The position numbers and the translations under genes were made by a program. Below the pieces are notes generated by a model, which ran no database searches, was not told the origin of the DNA, and was given only the letters and a program-made list of their open reading frames with translations. From Kordia aestuariivivens (GTDB lineage: Bacteria > Bacteroidota > Bacteroidia > Flavobacteriales > Flavobacteriaceae), in contig NZ_JACGWS010000001.1 of the NCBI RefSeq assembly GCF_014397005.1, forward strand, positions 124,001-188,000: DNA of 64,000 bases, written 5' to 3'. How positions within the stretch are numbered: position 1 is the stretch's first letter; each line of letters starts with the position of its first letter. Positions 26,363-34,903 of the stretch are shown here, one piece after another.

Positions 26363-28972
26363 TTGGCAAAAAGCACCGCGAAAAAAGTAACTCCTTTAAT
26401 GAAGCAATACAATGGTATTAAAACCAAGTATCCAGATGCTTTGTTGCTGTTTAGAGTCGGAGATTTTTACGAAACTTTTGGCCCAGATGCCGTAAAAGCA
26501 GCCAATATTCTAGGAATTGTGCTCACGCACAGAAATAATGGTGGTGAAAATGTAGAACTCGCCGGATTTCCGCATCATTCCTTAAATACGTATTTGCCAA
26601 AACTTGTAAAAGCGGGCGAACGCGTTGCAATTTGTGATCAATTAGAAGATCCAAAACAAACGAAAAGTATTGTAAAACGTGGTGTTACGGAATTAGTTAC
26701 GCCAGGAGTTGCGTTTAATGATGAAGTGTTGCAAGCCAAAACGAATAACTTTTTGTGCGCCGTTCATTATGGAAAAAAACTCTTAGGAATTTCTTTTTTA
26801 GATGTTTCTACGGGAGAATTCATGACAACGCAAGGCAACGCAGAATACATTGACAAGTTGTTGCAAAATTTTAAGCCAAGCGAAATTTTAATTCCAAAAC
26901 AACGAAAGTTAGAATTTGCAGATACTTTTGGAACGAATCTTCATGTATTTTATTTAGAAGATTGGGTTTTTAAAGATGATTACGCACACGAAAAACTCAT
27001 CACACATTTTGATGTGAGTTCACTAAAAGGTTTCGGAGTGGAAGATTTAGCCGAAGGAATTATTGCTTCAGGTGCGGTTTTACATTACCTATCAGAAACA
27101 CGACATAATAAGTTACAACACATTACATCTATTGCGCGTATTGCGGAAGATGAATACGTTTGGATGGATCGTTTTACGGTCAGAAACTTAGAATTATACG
27201 CTTCTACATCGCTCAACGCGATTACTTTAATCAACGTCATTGATAAAACGATTTCACCAATGGGCGGACGTTTATTGAAACGTTGGTTGGCTTTGCCGTT
27301 GAAGAACAGTCAAAAAATAAAGCAACGTCACGAAGTTGTGAATTATTTGTTGCATCAACCAGAAGAATTAGGTAGAATACAACAGCACATTCGCCATATT
27401 AGCGATATTGAACGCTTAATTTCTAAAGTTGCCACGGGAAAAGTCTCGCCAAGAGAAGTCATTCAATTAAAAAATTCGCTCGAAGCGATCGTTCCCATAA
27501 AACAAATTACAAGCGCCAGTAAAAATGAAGCACTAAAAGTTATTGGCGATACCATTCATGAATGTGAATTGTTGCGTTCAAAAATTAAAGAAACTTTAAA
27601 CGAAGATGCACCCGTTAATATTTTAAAAGGAAGCACCATTGCTGATGGTTTTTCGGAGAAATTAGACGAATTACGCGCGATTGCATTTTCGGGAAAAGAT
27701 TACTTAGATAAAATGTTGGAACGTGAATGTGCAAGCACAGGAATTCCATCACTGAAAATAGCATCTAACAATGTGTTTGGTTATTATATAGAAGTTCGAA
27801 ATACGCACAAAGCGAAAGTTCCAGAGGAATGGACGCGAAAGCAAACCTTAGTAAATGCAGAGCGTTACATTACGGAAGAACTGAAAGAGTACGAAACAAA
27901 GATTTTAGGCGCTGAGGAAAAAATCATGCAAATAGAGCAGGAGTTGTTTGCAAATTTAGTCGTTTGGATCAATCAATATATAAAAGCGGTTCAGCAGAAT
28001 GCAAACATTATAGCAAAACTCGATTGTTTGTGCGGATTTGCAACGTTGGCGAAAGCTAATAATTATGTGTATCCTGAAATTGACGACACCTTTGATTTAG
28101 AGATTAAAGATGGACGTCACCCCGTAATTGAACAACAATTGCCCATTGGCGAAAGTTATATTGCCAATGATTTGTATTTGGATAGAGATGCACAACAAAT
28201 CATCATGATTACAGGGCCGAATATGAGTGGTAAGTCGGCTATTTTGCGTCAAACTGCATTAATTGTACTCTTGGCGCAGATGGGAAGTTTTGTGCCCGCA
28301 GCTTCCGCTAGAATCGGTTTGGTCGATAAAATATTTACGCGTGTTGGCGCGAGTGATAATATTTCTATGGGAGAATCTACATTTATGGTAGAAATGAACG
28401 AAACGGCTTCCATTTTGAATAATGTTTCCGAACGTAGTTTGATATTGTTAGATGAAATTGGTCGTGGAACAAGTACGTACGACGGAATTTCGATTGCATG
28501 GGCGATTTCAGAATATTTACACGAACATCCATCAAGAGCGAAAACCTTGTTTGCAACACATTATCACGAATTGAACGAAATGACCGAGATTTTTGACCGC
28601 ATCAAGAATTACAACGTTTCTGTGAAAGAAATGAAAGATACAGTATTGTTCTTGCGAAAATTGGTCAAAGGTGGAAGCGAACACAGTTTCGGAATTCACG
28701 TTGCGAAAATGGCTGGAATGCCGCAACAAGTCATTCACAAAGCAAATAAAATTTTAAAGCGTTTAGAAAAATCACATTCAAGCGAAGAACTCGCAGATGA
28801 TTTAAAAGGTGTTGAGAATGATATGCAGTTGAGTTTTTTCAATATGGACGATCCGTTATTGGAAGAAATTAAGCAAGAAATTCTCATGACAGATATTGAT
28901 ACTTTAACGCCTATAGAAGCATTAATGAAGCTCAATGAAATAAAACGCATGTTGCAGCGCAAAAAAAAGTAG
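26363..28972 (+). CDS. mutS: DNA mismatch repair protein MutS
   Basis: An 869-residue mismatch sensor. The N-terminal mismatch-binding domain has the Phe-x-Glu motif in G-D-F-Y-E-T-F, followed by connector, lever and clamp domains. The ATPase has P-loop T-G-P-N-M-S-G-K-S near 617, Walker [10 protein letters not shown] and T-H-Y-H-E-L. Length is normal for MutS1. The start appears to be TTG 26363 (M-A-K-S-T-A-K-K); there is no closer ATG at the domain edge. Confidence 0.96.
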   Translation: MAKSTAKKVTPLMKQYNGIKTKYPDALLLFRVGDFYETFGPDAVKAANILGIVLTHRNNGGENVELAGFPHHSLNTYLPKLVKAGERVAICDQLEDPKQTKSIVKRGVTELVTPGVAFNDEVLQAKTNNFLCAVHYGKKLLGISFLDVSTGEFMTTQGNAEYIDKLLQNFKPSEILIPKQRKLEFADTFGTNLHVFYLEDWVFKDDYAHEKLITHFDVSSLKGFGVEDLAEGIIASGAVLHYLSETRHNKLQHITSIARIAEDEYVWMDRFTVRNLELYASTSLNAITLINVIDKTISPMGGRLLKRWLALPLKNSQKIKQRHEVVNYLLHQPEELGRIQQHIRHISDIERLISKVATGKVSPREVIQLKNSLEAIVPIKQITSASKNEALKVIGDTIHECELLRSKIKETLNEDAPVNILKGSTIADGFSEKLDELRAIAFSGKDYLDKMLERECASTGIPSLKIASNNVFGYYIEVRNTHKAKVPEEWTRKQTLVNAERYITEELKEYETKILGAEEKIMQIEQELFANLVVWINQYIKAVQQNANIIAKLDCLCGFATLAKANNYVYPEIDDTFDLEIKDGRHPVIEQQLPIGESYIANDLYLDRDAQQIIMITGPNMSGKSAILRQTALIVLLAQMGSFVPAASARIGLVDKIFTRVGASDNISMGESTFMVEMNETASILNNVSERSLILLDEIGRGTSTYDGISIAWAISEYLHEHPSRAKTLFATHYHELNEMTEIFDRIKNYNVSVKEMKDTVLFLRKLVKGGSEHSFGIHVAKMAGMPQQVIHKANKILKRLEKSHSSEELADDLKGVENDMQLSFFNMDDPLLEEIKQEILMTDIDTLTPIEALMKLNEIKRMLQRKKK

Positions 28973-29021
28973 TTGATTCTTAGTTGATTAAAAAATAATT
29001 CATTCTTTTTCTTTAAAACGC

Positions 29022-29060
29022 TTTGGTATTTAAAGAAATGTTTTAAATTTGCATCCGCAA
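29022..29060 (+). promoter_or_regulatory. tRNA promoter with start-site dyad
   Basis: TTTG at 29022-29025, 18 bases, TAAATTTG at 29044-29051. The box runs into TTGCATCCGCAA (29049-29060), a TTGC-N4-GCAA dyad shared with the tRNA-Asp promoter and the gene at 33443. Confidence 0.7.
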
Positions 29061-29094
29061 TACAGTAGTAGTATTGCATGTTCTTTAACACTAT

Positions 29095-29167
29095 GCGAAA
29101 ATAGCTCAGCTGGTAGAGCGTAACCTTGCCAAGGTTGAGGTCGCGGGTTCGAGCCCCGTTTTTCGCT
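29095..29167 (+). tRNA. tRNA-Gly (anticodon GCC)
   Basis: A 73-base cloverleaf: acceptor GCGAAAA pairs with TTTTCGC, the D arm contains AGCTCAGCTGGTAGAGC, the anticodon loop is TTGCCAA, and the T arm is GCGGGTTCGAGCCCCG. CCA is not encoded. Confidence 0.96.
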
Positions 29168-29182
29168 CAATATAATATCCAC

Positions 29183-29266
29183 GCTCGAGTGGTGGAATTG
29201 GTAGACACGTTGGACTTAAAATCCAATGGCCCTTGGGCCGTGCGGGTTCAAGTCCCGCCTCGAGTA
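29183..29266 (+). tRNA. tRNA-Leu (anticodon TAA)
   Basis: An 84-base class II tRNA with a long variable arm (GGCCCTTGGGCC). Acceptor GCTCGAG pairs with CTCGAGT, the loop CTTAAAA carries TAA, and the T arm is GCGGGTTCAAGTCCCGC. It follows tRNA-Gly by 15 bases in one transcript. CCA is not encoded. Confidence 0.96.
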
Positions 29267-29271
29267 CTAAA

Positions 29272-29308
29272 GCCCTTCTTAATCTTTTTGATTTTGAAGG
29301 GTTTTTTT
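29272..29308 (+). terminator. Terminator of the tRNA-Gly/tRNA-Leu transcript
   Basis: CCCTTC and GAAGGG arms enclose an AT-rich loop and are followed by seven T. Confidence 0.75.
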
Positions 29309-29740
29309 ATGCTTGAAAGTTTTTAAACAGGATAAAAGTCAAGAAATAATCACAAGCGATCTTTTTAATGACCAATATAGGTTCTTGATTTCCTATCGAC
29401 TTTGCTTACACTTATAATACTATCCGAATAATAAATCCGTTTTTCTAGTTCCACAATATCTAGCTTTAATACTACTTTTCTAGTTTCCTAAACCTTTACC
29501 AAACATAAATCTCATCCACGAAAATTCATGAAATTTCCTGCTGAGAGATATTATTTGGGGAGTTTTCTGTGATTTTAGCTTATTGTTTTTAAGACAACAT
29601 CTTTTGTTTTTATTTATTTGATTATCAATATTTTAAAACATTATTCTTGAACACGTATTTAATTAATCACGACTATCGTTTCTTTTAGGTTCATACATTG
29701 TTTATTAAGTTTGGATTATTAATTATTAAAACAAATCATT
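29309..29740. other. Gene-free AT-rich upstream region
   Basis: No coding frame is seen. A TAAGTTTG -7-type box at 29706-29713 is the likely promoter of the peptide at 29741; a T-rich stretch lies at the expected -33 position but is not TTTG. Confidence 0.5.
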
Positions 29741-29962
29741 ATGAAAAAAAAGAAATTCAAATCGTTAAAGCTTAACAAAAAAACAATTTCGTCAGCGCAA
29801 GCAGGGAGAGTTGTTGGAGCAACTGGTCCATGTGTAACAATTCCTATATTAATGTCCTATATTCTCGGTTGTGGTGGCGGTGATGATGGTGGCGCCTCTT
29901 TCGCTGTTGAGTGTCCATTTTCTAAAGGAACAATTGATGCTAGTAATGCTGGAGAGTGTTAA
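29741..29962 (+). CDS. Natural-product precursor-like peptide, Gly/Cys core
   Basis: A 73-residue peptide. The leader begins M-K-K-K-K-F-K-S-L-K-L-N-K-K-T-I-S-S and ends near V-V-G-A (a G-A, not G-G, processing site). The core carries four Cys, a hydrophobic segment (I-P-I-L-M-S-Y-I-L) and a G-C-G-G-G-D-D-G-G run. It opens an accessory locus with a DinB-like protein, a membrane AraC regulator and two more peptides. The product type is unknown. Confidence 0.7.
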   Translation: MKKKKFKSLKLNKKTISSAQAGRVVGATGPCVTIPILMSYILGCGGGDDGGASFAVECPFSKGTIDASNAGEC

Positions 29963-30008
29963 TCTTAGATAATTAATATTTTTTATTGAAAAACCTTGAA
30001 TACTAGAA

Positions 30009-30551
30009 ATGATTAATCAAATTATATCTCATCCTGAATATAGCTTTCAAATTGGCTTGATTGTTAGTGAAATCTATGATGTTAGAAATGATACTATGAG
30101 TTTAATTAAAAAACTATCCGCAGACGAATTGGATTCAGTTTTTGGTAAATTTAATAACAGTATTGGAACATTATTATTTCATTTCGCAGCATTGGAATTT
30201 AAATTTCAGTGTAATTACCTCTTCAAAAGAAAAGTGACTGTTGAGGAATACGATAAATATAAAATAGGATTGCCTCCATTGATGAGCGATAGACTTGTTG
30301 GTAAGAACGAATTAGAGTTTTACATACAAGAATTGAACGATACACGCAATAGGACTTTAGCAGCTTTAAAAACACTAAATGATGATTGGTTATTTGAAAA
30401 TGTTAAGGCTAGAGATGGAAGAGTACTTGGGAACAATTATTATTTTCTTAAGCATTATTTAATGCACGATGAGTTATGTCATCAGGGGCAAATAAAGATA
30501 ATGTTGAAAGTATTAAAAAAAGAAAGCAAAAGGTGTGAGCTTAAAAATTAG
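30009..30551 (+). CDS. DinB-superfamily protein
   Basis: A 180-residue helical protein with DinB-like ligand positions (H in L-L-F-H-F-A-A near residue 58; Y-L-M-H-D-E-L-C-H-Q-G-Q in the last helix). It begins 46 bases after the precursor peptide with no terminator between, so the two are probably cotranscribed. A metal-dependent transferase acting on the peptide is conceivable but unsupported. Confidence 0.7.
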   Translation: MINQIISHPEYSFQIGLIVSEIYDVRNDTMSLIKKLSADELDSVFGKFNNSIGTLLFHFAALEFKFQCNYLFKRKVTVEEYDKYKIGLPPLMSDRLVGKNELEFYIQELNDTRNRTLAALKTLNDDWLFENVKARDGRVLGNNYYFLKHYLMHDELCHQGQIKIMLKVLKKESKRCELKN

Positions 30552-30581
30552 TATTCAACTGTAAACATTTATTAAGTAGGG

Positions 30582-30608
30582 AAGAGCGGACTAAAGTTCG
30601 CTCTTTTT
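30582..30608 (+). terminator. Terminator after the DinB-like gene
   Basis: The ten-base arms AAGAGCGGAC and GTTCGCTCTT with loop TAAA are followed by T residues. Confidence 0.85.
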
Positions 30609-30674
30609 ATATTATTTAAAATTTTTGAGATACAAACTATCATTTTTGCTTAAAACATAGTATTTTTAGTTGCT

Positions 30675-32429
30675 ATGAAAAGATTGTATTTCCCCTTTGT
30701 TTTCTTTCTACTCACTTTTTGCATGCATGCCCAACTGACTTCAAGCGTACAAAATGATTCTCTGAGGAGTTTCACATTAGATTCGTTGAAAAAATTAGCA
30801 GTGTCAAACAGGTATAATAATCCGTTGCGCGCAAAAGCATATGCTTTGGAATTTTATAAAAAGGCTATTGCCAATCAAGATGTAAAAGCGACATACAACG
30901 CTGCGCATATAAATGCGATAATTTATAATGTATTAGATCAAAAAGATAGTGCGTATTATTTTGTTGATATCTCCATAGCTAAAGCGAAAGATGCAAATGA
31001 TCAACAACATTATGTCAATAGTTTACACTTAAAAGGTAATATCTATTATGATGCTGATTTGTATGATAAGGCGAGTGGAGTGCTCGCAGAAGTTTATAAG
31101 CTTGTTGAAAAGGGAAATAATGTTCAGAAATTAGCTGACATTCGACATAGTATTGCCTTGGTGAAAAAGCAAGTAGGGTTGCCAAAACAAGCTATAGAAT
31201 TAACAAAAGAGAATTTAGAGCTGTATGATAAAGGTACTTTAGATAAAGAATCACAGTCAATAAAGTATATTAATACGCTTTTAAACTTAAGTAGTATTTA
31301 TCTGCATTTAGCAGAAAGTTTCTTTGAAGATGAACCCCAGTATTTAGATTCGGTTGAAATTTATAATACCATAGGATTAGAAAAAAGTATTGCTTTAAAT
31401 GATTTGCAAGGGCATTCTATCTTTTTAACAATTGAAGGAATAGTTCATCAAAAAAGAGGTAATCTTCAAGATGCGTTTACTGATTTTATAGCTGCTGAAA
31501 AGCAAATAAAAGATTTAGGTTTCTACAATCAACTATCGGTACTATATCAATATGAAGGGAAAAACTTTTTTCTACAAAATGATTATGATAACGCTATCAA
31601 ATATCTATTAAAAGTAGATTCTATTGTTGCAAATAGTAATACAAGTTCTCCGTCAGTACAAGAAACATATATTCTATTAGCTAATTGCTATGAAAAGAAA
31701 AACGATCGCGAGAATGCAGTTAAGTATTTTAAAATTTTTGAAGAAAAGGATGCAAAGAATGATCTTTTAATTCGTAAAACAACAGAAAATTTATATAGAC
31801 AATATGATATCCCATCTTTAAAAAGTAAGATTGAAAAATATCGTAATGAATCCCAGAAAGAACAGCTAAAATCACAAACATTAATGTATGTGTGTTTGTT
31901 TTTAATCCTATTATCAATTATTAGTTTTTGGTATTATAAAAAACGAGAACGGATACAAAAGAAACGTTTCAATACAGTTTTAGAAGAATTAAAAGAAATA
32001 GAATTGAGTCAAAATAGCATTGCAGAAAAAAGTAGACAATCTTATACCATTACTGATGAGAACATTCAAAAAATACTAGATGGTTTAGCAAAGTTTGAAA
32101 AGAAGCAGTTGTATCTGCAAAAAAAATGTACGCTCAATTATGTAGCAAAAAAAATTAATACCAATAGTACATATTTATCAAAAACGTTACAATCGCACAA
32201 ACAAAAAAAGTTTGTACAATATATTACAGATTTAAGATTGAATTACGCATTGACGCAGTTAAAAAATGAACCAAGGTTTCGAGCTTACGATATTAAGTCC
32301 ATTGCAGCTGAACTAGGTTTTAATACTGCTGAATCATTCTCAAAAGCATTTAAGAGAAGAACTGGTTTTTATCCATCATTCTATATAAATAGTTTGAATA
32401 GCTTAAAAGAAAATGAAATAAATATATAG
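30675..32429 (+). CDS. Membrane-bound TPR-AraC transcriptional regulator
   Basis: A 584-residue hybrid regulator. A signal peptide (M-K-R-L-Y-F-P-F-V ... M-H-A-Q) leads to a periplasmic array of tetratricopeptide repeats (~residues 40-380). A single transmembrane helix (about 402-421, L-M-Y-V-C-L-F-L-I-L-L) and a short coiled region follow. The cytoplasmic AraC DNA-binding domain ends the protein (S-I-A-A-E-L-G-F-N-T-A-E-S-F-S-K-A-F). This one-protein sensor class is frequent in Flavobacteriia. It sits between precursor peptides and could sense an extracytoplasmic peptide, which is inference. Confidence 0.9.
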   Translation: MKRLYFPFVFFLLTFCMHAQLTSSVQNDSLRSFTLDSLKKLAVSNRYNNPLRAKAYALEFYKKAIANQDVKATYNAAHINAIIYNVLDQKDSAYYFVDISIAKAKDANDQQHYVNSLHLKGNIYYDADLYDKASGVLAEVYKLVEKGNNVQKLADIRHSIALVKKQVGLPKQAIELTKENLELYDKGTLDKESQSIKYINTLLNLSSIYLHLAESFFEDEPQYLDSVEIYNTIGLEKSIALNDLQGHSIFLTIEGIVHQKRGNLQDAFTDFIAAEKQIKDLGFYNQLSVLYQYEGKNFFLQNDYDNAIKYLLKVDSIVANSNTSSPSVQETYILLANCYEKKNDRENAVKYFKIFEEKDAKNDLLIRKTTENLYRQYDIPSLKSKIEKYRNESQKEQLKSQTLMYVCLFLILLSIISFWYYKKRERIQKKRFNTVLEELKEIELSQNSIAEKSRQSYTITDENIQKILDGLAKFEKKQLYLQKKCTLNYVAKKINTNSTYLSKTLQSHKQKKFVQYITDLRLNYALTQLKNEPRFRAYDIKSIAAELGFNTAESFSKAFKRRTGFYPSFYINSLNSLKENEINI

Positions 32430-32460
32430 GTCGTATTTATATAAATACGATTGTTTTTTC

Positions 32461-32491
32461 TTGGAATGTTTGACTTCATAAGTTAGTTTTG
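32461..32491 (+). promoter_or_regulatory. Promoter of the 60-residue peptide
   Basis: TTG at 32461-32463, 20 bases, TAGTTTTG at 32484-32491; the ATG follows 25 bases later. Confidence 0.55.
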
Positions 32492-32515
32492 AGTTAACAT
32501 AAACTTTTTATTACT

Positions 32516-32698
32516 ATGAAAAAACAGAAGAAACTAAATCTAAGAAAACTTAGTATTGCAAAATTGAGCAAGGTTTTATCCTTAAAAGGAGGAGATACAC
32601 ATGAGACAACCGTAACTGGTCCAAAAACAAGAACTAAACAACTTTCAAAAATACCTGAAGAATGTAATGTGTTCTCTGTAATCGCTGGTGCATGCTAG
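32516..32698 (+). CDS. GG-leader precursor-like peptide
   Basis: A 60-residue peptide. The basic leader (M-K-K-Q-K-K-L-N-L-R-K-L-S-I-A-K-L-S-K-V) ends in L-K-G-G at 24-27. The core is rich in Thr (H-E-T-T-V-T-G-P-K-T) with two Cys, one at the C-terminus. The leader is a divergent relative of the K-S-L-x-L-N-K type. It has its own promoter and terminator. Confidence 0.65.
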   Translation: MKKQKKLNLRKLSIAKLSKVLSLKGGDTHETTVTGPKTRTKQLSKIPEECNVFSVIAGAC

Positions 32699-32731
32699 GA
32701 AGTACACATTAAATTAAGTTGAAAACTTCAT

Positions 32732-32766
32732 AAATCTCCAAGAATTGAATTTCTTGGAGATTTATT
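32732..32766 (+). terminator. Terminator after the 60-residue peptide
   Basis: The thirteen-base perfect arms AAATCTCCAAGAA and TTCTTGGAGATTT enclose loop TTGAAT. Confidence 0.85.
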
Positions 32767-32852
32767 ATTCCATAGCATAAACGAAGGCAACACCGTAATC
32801 AAATCTTCTTTTGTTGTTGTACTTTAGTTAATTAACCAAAAACTTTATAATC

Positions 32853-33032
32853 ATGTTAAAAAACATCTTAGTTTTACAAGGAATTCAAATAGTAACTAAA
32901 TCTCAACAACAATCAATTCATGGTGGCGTAAGTAGCTGTATTAGCGATTGTAGACAAGATTTTGCCGATTGCAGAGAGGACGGAGCGCCTAATTGTTCAG
33001 CAAATTTAGCAGCTTGTAGAGCAACTTGTTAA
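32853..33032 (+). CDS. GG-leader peptide with symmetric six-cysteine core
   Basis: A 59-residue peptide. The leader (M-L-K-N-I-L-V-L-Q-G-I-Q) ends in I-H-G-G at 22-25 and resembles flavobacterial bacteriocin-type double-glycine leaders cleaved by C39-peptidase transporters. The 34-residue core has six Cys spaced 3-6-7-6-3, with an acidic G-A-P turn in the middle. This fits two amphipathic helices joined by three disulfides (a helical hairpin). No transporter is in the window. It may be a toxin, signal or defence peptide; the function is open. Confidence 0.75.
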   Translation: MLKNILVLQGIQIVTKSQQQSIHGGVSSCISDCRQDFADCREDGAPNCSANLAACRATC

Positions 33033-33442
33033 TACTGCACGTATCATAATTACGGTAAAACCGTAACACAAGTAATGTTTATTCTTATCCTTATCAAGAG
33101 ATATACTTTAATTTAGCACAAAACATATTGAGGTTTAGGGGAATCTCATTATAATAGTATTATTCTATTAGACAAAAGGGAGATCATTCTTATGACTACT
33201 CCCTTTTTTTTAGTGTTGCTGAGGAAACTTAGAGAAATATAAAAGTTAGTTATTTATTAAATTGAGAAATTAGGGGGTCTCATTTAGTAGTTAAAATAAC
33301 TTCCACAAACCTAAAAAGGGATTTCCCAAACTTTCTAAAGTTTTGAAAATCCTCCTAAATATCTTCACAAAAGTAAAAACTTTCTTATTTAGATTAAATA
33401 AAAATAATTATATTTGCACTCGCAATATGATAATATTATTTT
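33033..33442. other. Gene-free region with a terminator and a promoter
   Basis: It holds a small dyad TTACGG-N5-CCGTAA (33050-33066). A convincing hairpin with T run follows at 33174-33211 (arms AAAAGGGAG and CTCCCTTTT, with an inner TCAT/ATGA pairing), which ends the peptide transcript. The promoter box TATATTTG with the dyad TTGCACTCGCAA is at 33409-33425. Confidence 0.6.
33409..33425 (+). promoter_or_regulatory. -7 box plus TTGC-N4-GCAA dyad
   Basis: TATATTTG (33409-33416) overlaps the dyad TTGCACTCGCAA (33414-33425). The same composite is found at the two tRNA promoters (29044 and 46794). No TTTG lies at the usual -33 spacing here. Confidence 0.55.
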
Positions 33443-33607
33443 ATGTTTTTTTTAGTTGATACAGAGCCAGTTCAAAAAAAATCTAAGAAGAAAAAAAGGA
33501 AAGTGCCAGTAGCAAAAGACTGTAAAAGTAAATGCTGCGATAAATTTAAAAAGGGCAAGCGTTGTAAACGTTGCCCAATGTTTGATTTATTAAAAAAAGC
33601 TTCTTAA
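33443..33607 (+). CDS. Small conserved Lys/Cys-rich protein
   Basis: A 54-residue protein (start M-F-F-L-V-D-T). A basic tract K-K-S-K-K-K-K-R-K precedes a compact Cys set C-K-S-K-C-C-D-K-F ... K-R-C-K-R-C-P-M-F-D-L. Five Cys in 16 residues suggest a metal-binding knuckle, and the basic tract suggests RNA or DNA contact. Similar tiny proteins are widespread in Bacteroidota to my recollection, with no known function. Its promoter has the tRNA-type composite, suggesting growth-linked expression. Confidence 0.75.
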   Translation: MFFLVDTEPVQKKSKKKKRKVPVAKDCKSKCCDKFKKGKRCKRCPMFDLLKKAS

Positions 33608-33619
33608 AAGCTATCTTTT

Positions 33620-34798
33620 TTATTTAAAAGCGTTCAGTCCAGTAACGTCAAATCCAGTAATTAACAAGTGAATATCGTGTGTTCCTTCATAGGTAACTAC
33701 ACTTTCTAAATTCATCATGTGTCTCATAATTGAATATTCTCCACTAATTCCCATTCCGCCTAACATTTGACGTGCGTCACGAGCAATTTTTAAAGCCATA
33801 TCTACATTGTTTCGCTTTGCCATCGAAATTTGAGCAGAAGTAGCAGTACCATTTTCACGCATCACTCCCAATCGCCAAGCTAGTAATTGTGCTTTTGTGA
33901 TTTCAGTAATCATTTCGGCTAATTTCTTCTGTTGTAACTGAAACTGACCAATAGGTTTTCCAAACTGAATACGTTCTTTGCTATAACGCAACGCAGTATC
34001 GTAGCAATCCATTGCTGCTCCAATTGCGCCCCAAGCAATTCCAAAACGTGCAGAATCTAAGCATCCAAGTGGTGCTCCAAGACCCGATTTGTTTGGTAAT
34101 AAATTCTCTTTAGGAACTTTTACATTGTCAAAAATAAGCTCTCCAGTTGCAGATGCTCGTAATGACCATTTATTATGTGTTTCTGGTGTAGAAAATCCTT
34201 CCATACCACGTTCAACGATCAATCCATGAATGCGTCCTTCTTCATTCTTTGCCCAAACAACTGCTATTTGACAAAAAGGAGAATTTGAAATCCACATTTT
34301 AGCACCATTCAAAAGATAATGATCGCCCATATCTTTAAAATTCGTGGTCATTCCACCTGGATTTGATCCATGATCAGGTTCTGTCAAACCAAAAGATCCA
34401 ATCCATTCACCAGAAGCTAATTTTGGTAAGTATTTCTGACGTTGTTCTTCATTTCCATATTTCCAAATCGGATACATTACCAATGACGATTGTACAGAAG
34501 CCGTAGAGCGAACTCCCGAATCTCCGCGTTCAATCTCTTGCATGATCAATCCGTAACTAATTTGATCCAATCCAGCGCCGCCATATTCTTCTGGAATATA
34601 CGGTCCGAAAGCACCAATATCTGCTAATCCTTGAATGATTTGTGTTGGAAATTCAGCACGTTGTGCATAATCCTCAATAATAGGAGAAACGTCTCTTTTT
34701 ACCCATTCGCGGGCTGCGTCTCTTACTAATTTATGTTCATCTGTTAAAAGCTCGTCTAAATTGTAGTAATCAGGAGCCTGGAATAAATCTGGTTTCAT
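33620..34798 (-). CDS. Acyl-CoA dehydrogenase, glutaryl-CoA dehydrogenase type
   Basis: A 392-residue FAD enzyme from ATG 34798 (M-K-P-D-L-F-Q-A-P-D); an upstream ATG at 34852 would place the start almost at the predicted promoter. It has the FAD/substrate motifs F-G-L-T-E-P-D-H-G-S-N and W-I-S-N-S, R-Q-M-L-G-G-M-G-I, and the catalytic Glu in T-Y-E-G-T-H-D-I-H. The sequence is closest in style to glutaryl-CoA dehydrogenase (lysine/tryptophan breakdown), but acyl specificity is not proved. Convergent with the small gene at 33443. Confidence 0.88.
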   Translation of the reverse strand: MKPDLFQAPDYYNLDELLTDEHKLVRDAAREWVKRDVSPIIEDYAQRAEFPTQIIQGLADIGAFGPYIPEEYGGAGLDQISYGLIMQEIERGDSGVRSTASVQSSLVMYPIWKYGNEEQRQKYLPKLASGEWIGSFGLTEPDHGSNPGGMTTNFKDMGDHYLLNGAKMWISNSPFCQIAVVWAKNEEGRIHGLIVERGMEGFSTPETHNKWSLRASATGELIFDNVKVPKENLLPNKSGLGAPLGCLDSARFGIAWGAIGAAMDCYDTALRYSKERIQFGKPIGQFQLQQKKLAEMITEITKAQLLAWRLGVMRENGTATSAQISMAKRNNVDMALKIARDARQMLGGMGISGEYSIMRHMMNLESVVTYEGTHDIHLLITGFDVTGLNAFK

Positions 34799-34862
34799 TG
34801 ATTGTATTTTAATAGCATTTCTTAAACACTTAAATTTATGGCAACTCCACAAATAAGCATCA

Positions 34863-34894
34863 CAAAAGTAACCAATGAAATCTCACAAAACAAA
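34863..34894 (-). promoter_or_regulatory. Promoter of the acyl-CoA dehydrogenase gene
   Basis: On the - strand TTTG (34891-34894), 20 bases, TACTTTTG (34863-34870). It supports ATG 34798 as the start, with a leader of about 60 bases. Confidence 0.55.
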
Positions 34895-34903
34895 AACGAA
34901 TTG

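Noticed and set aside
29126-29326. Frame across the tRNA-Gly and tRNA-Leu genes
   Set aside because: It is translated tRNA sequence.
30009-30551. DinB-like protein as the modification enzyme of the adjacent peptide
   Set aside because: Only adjacency supports it; no known DinB protein has this activity and the same superfamily occurs at 12560 without a peptide.
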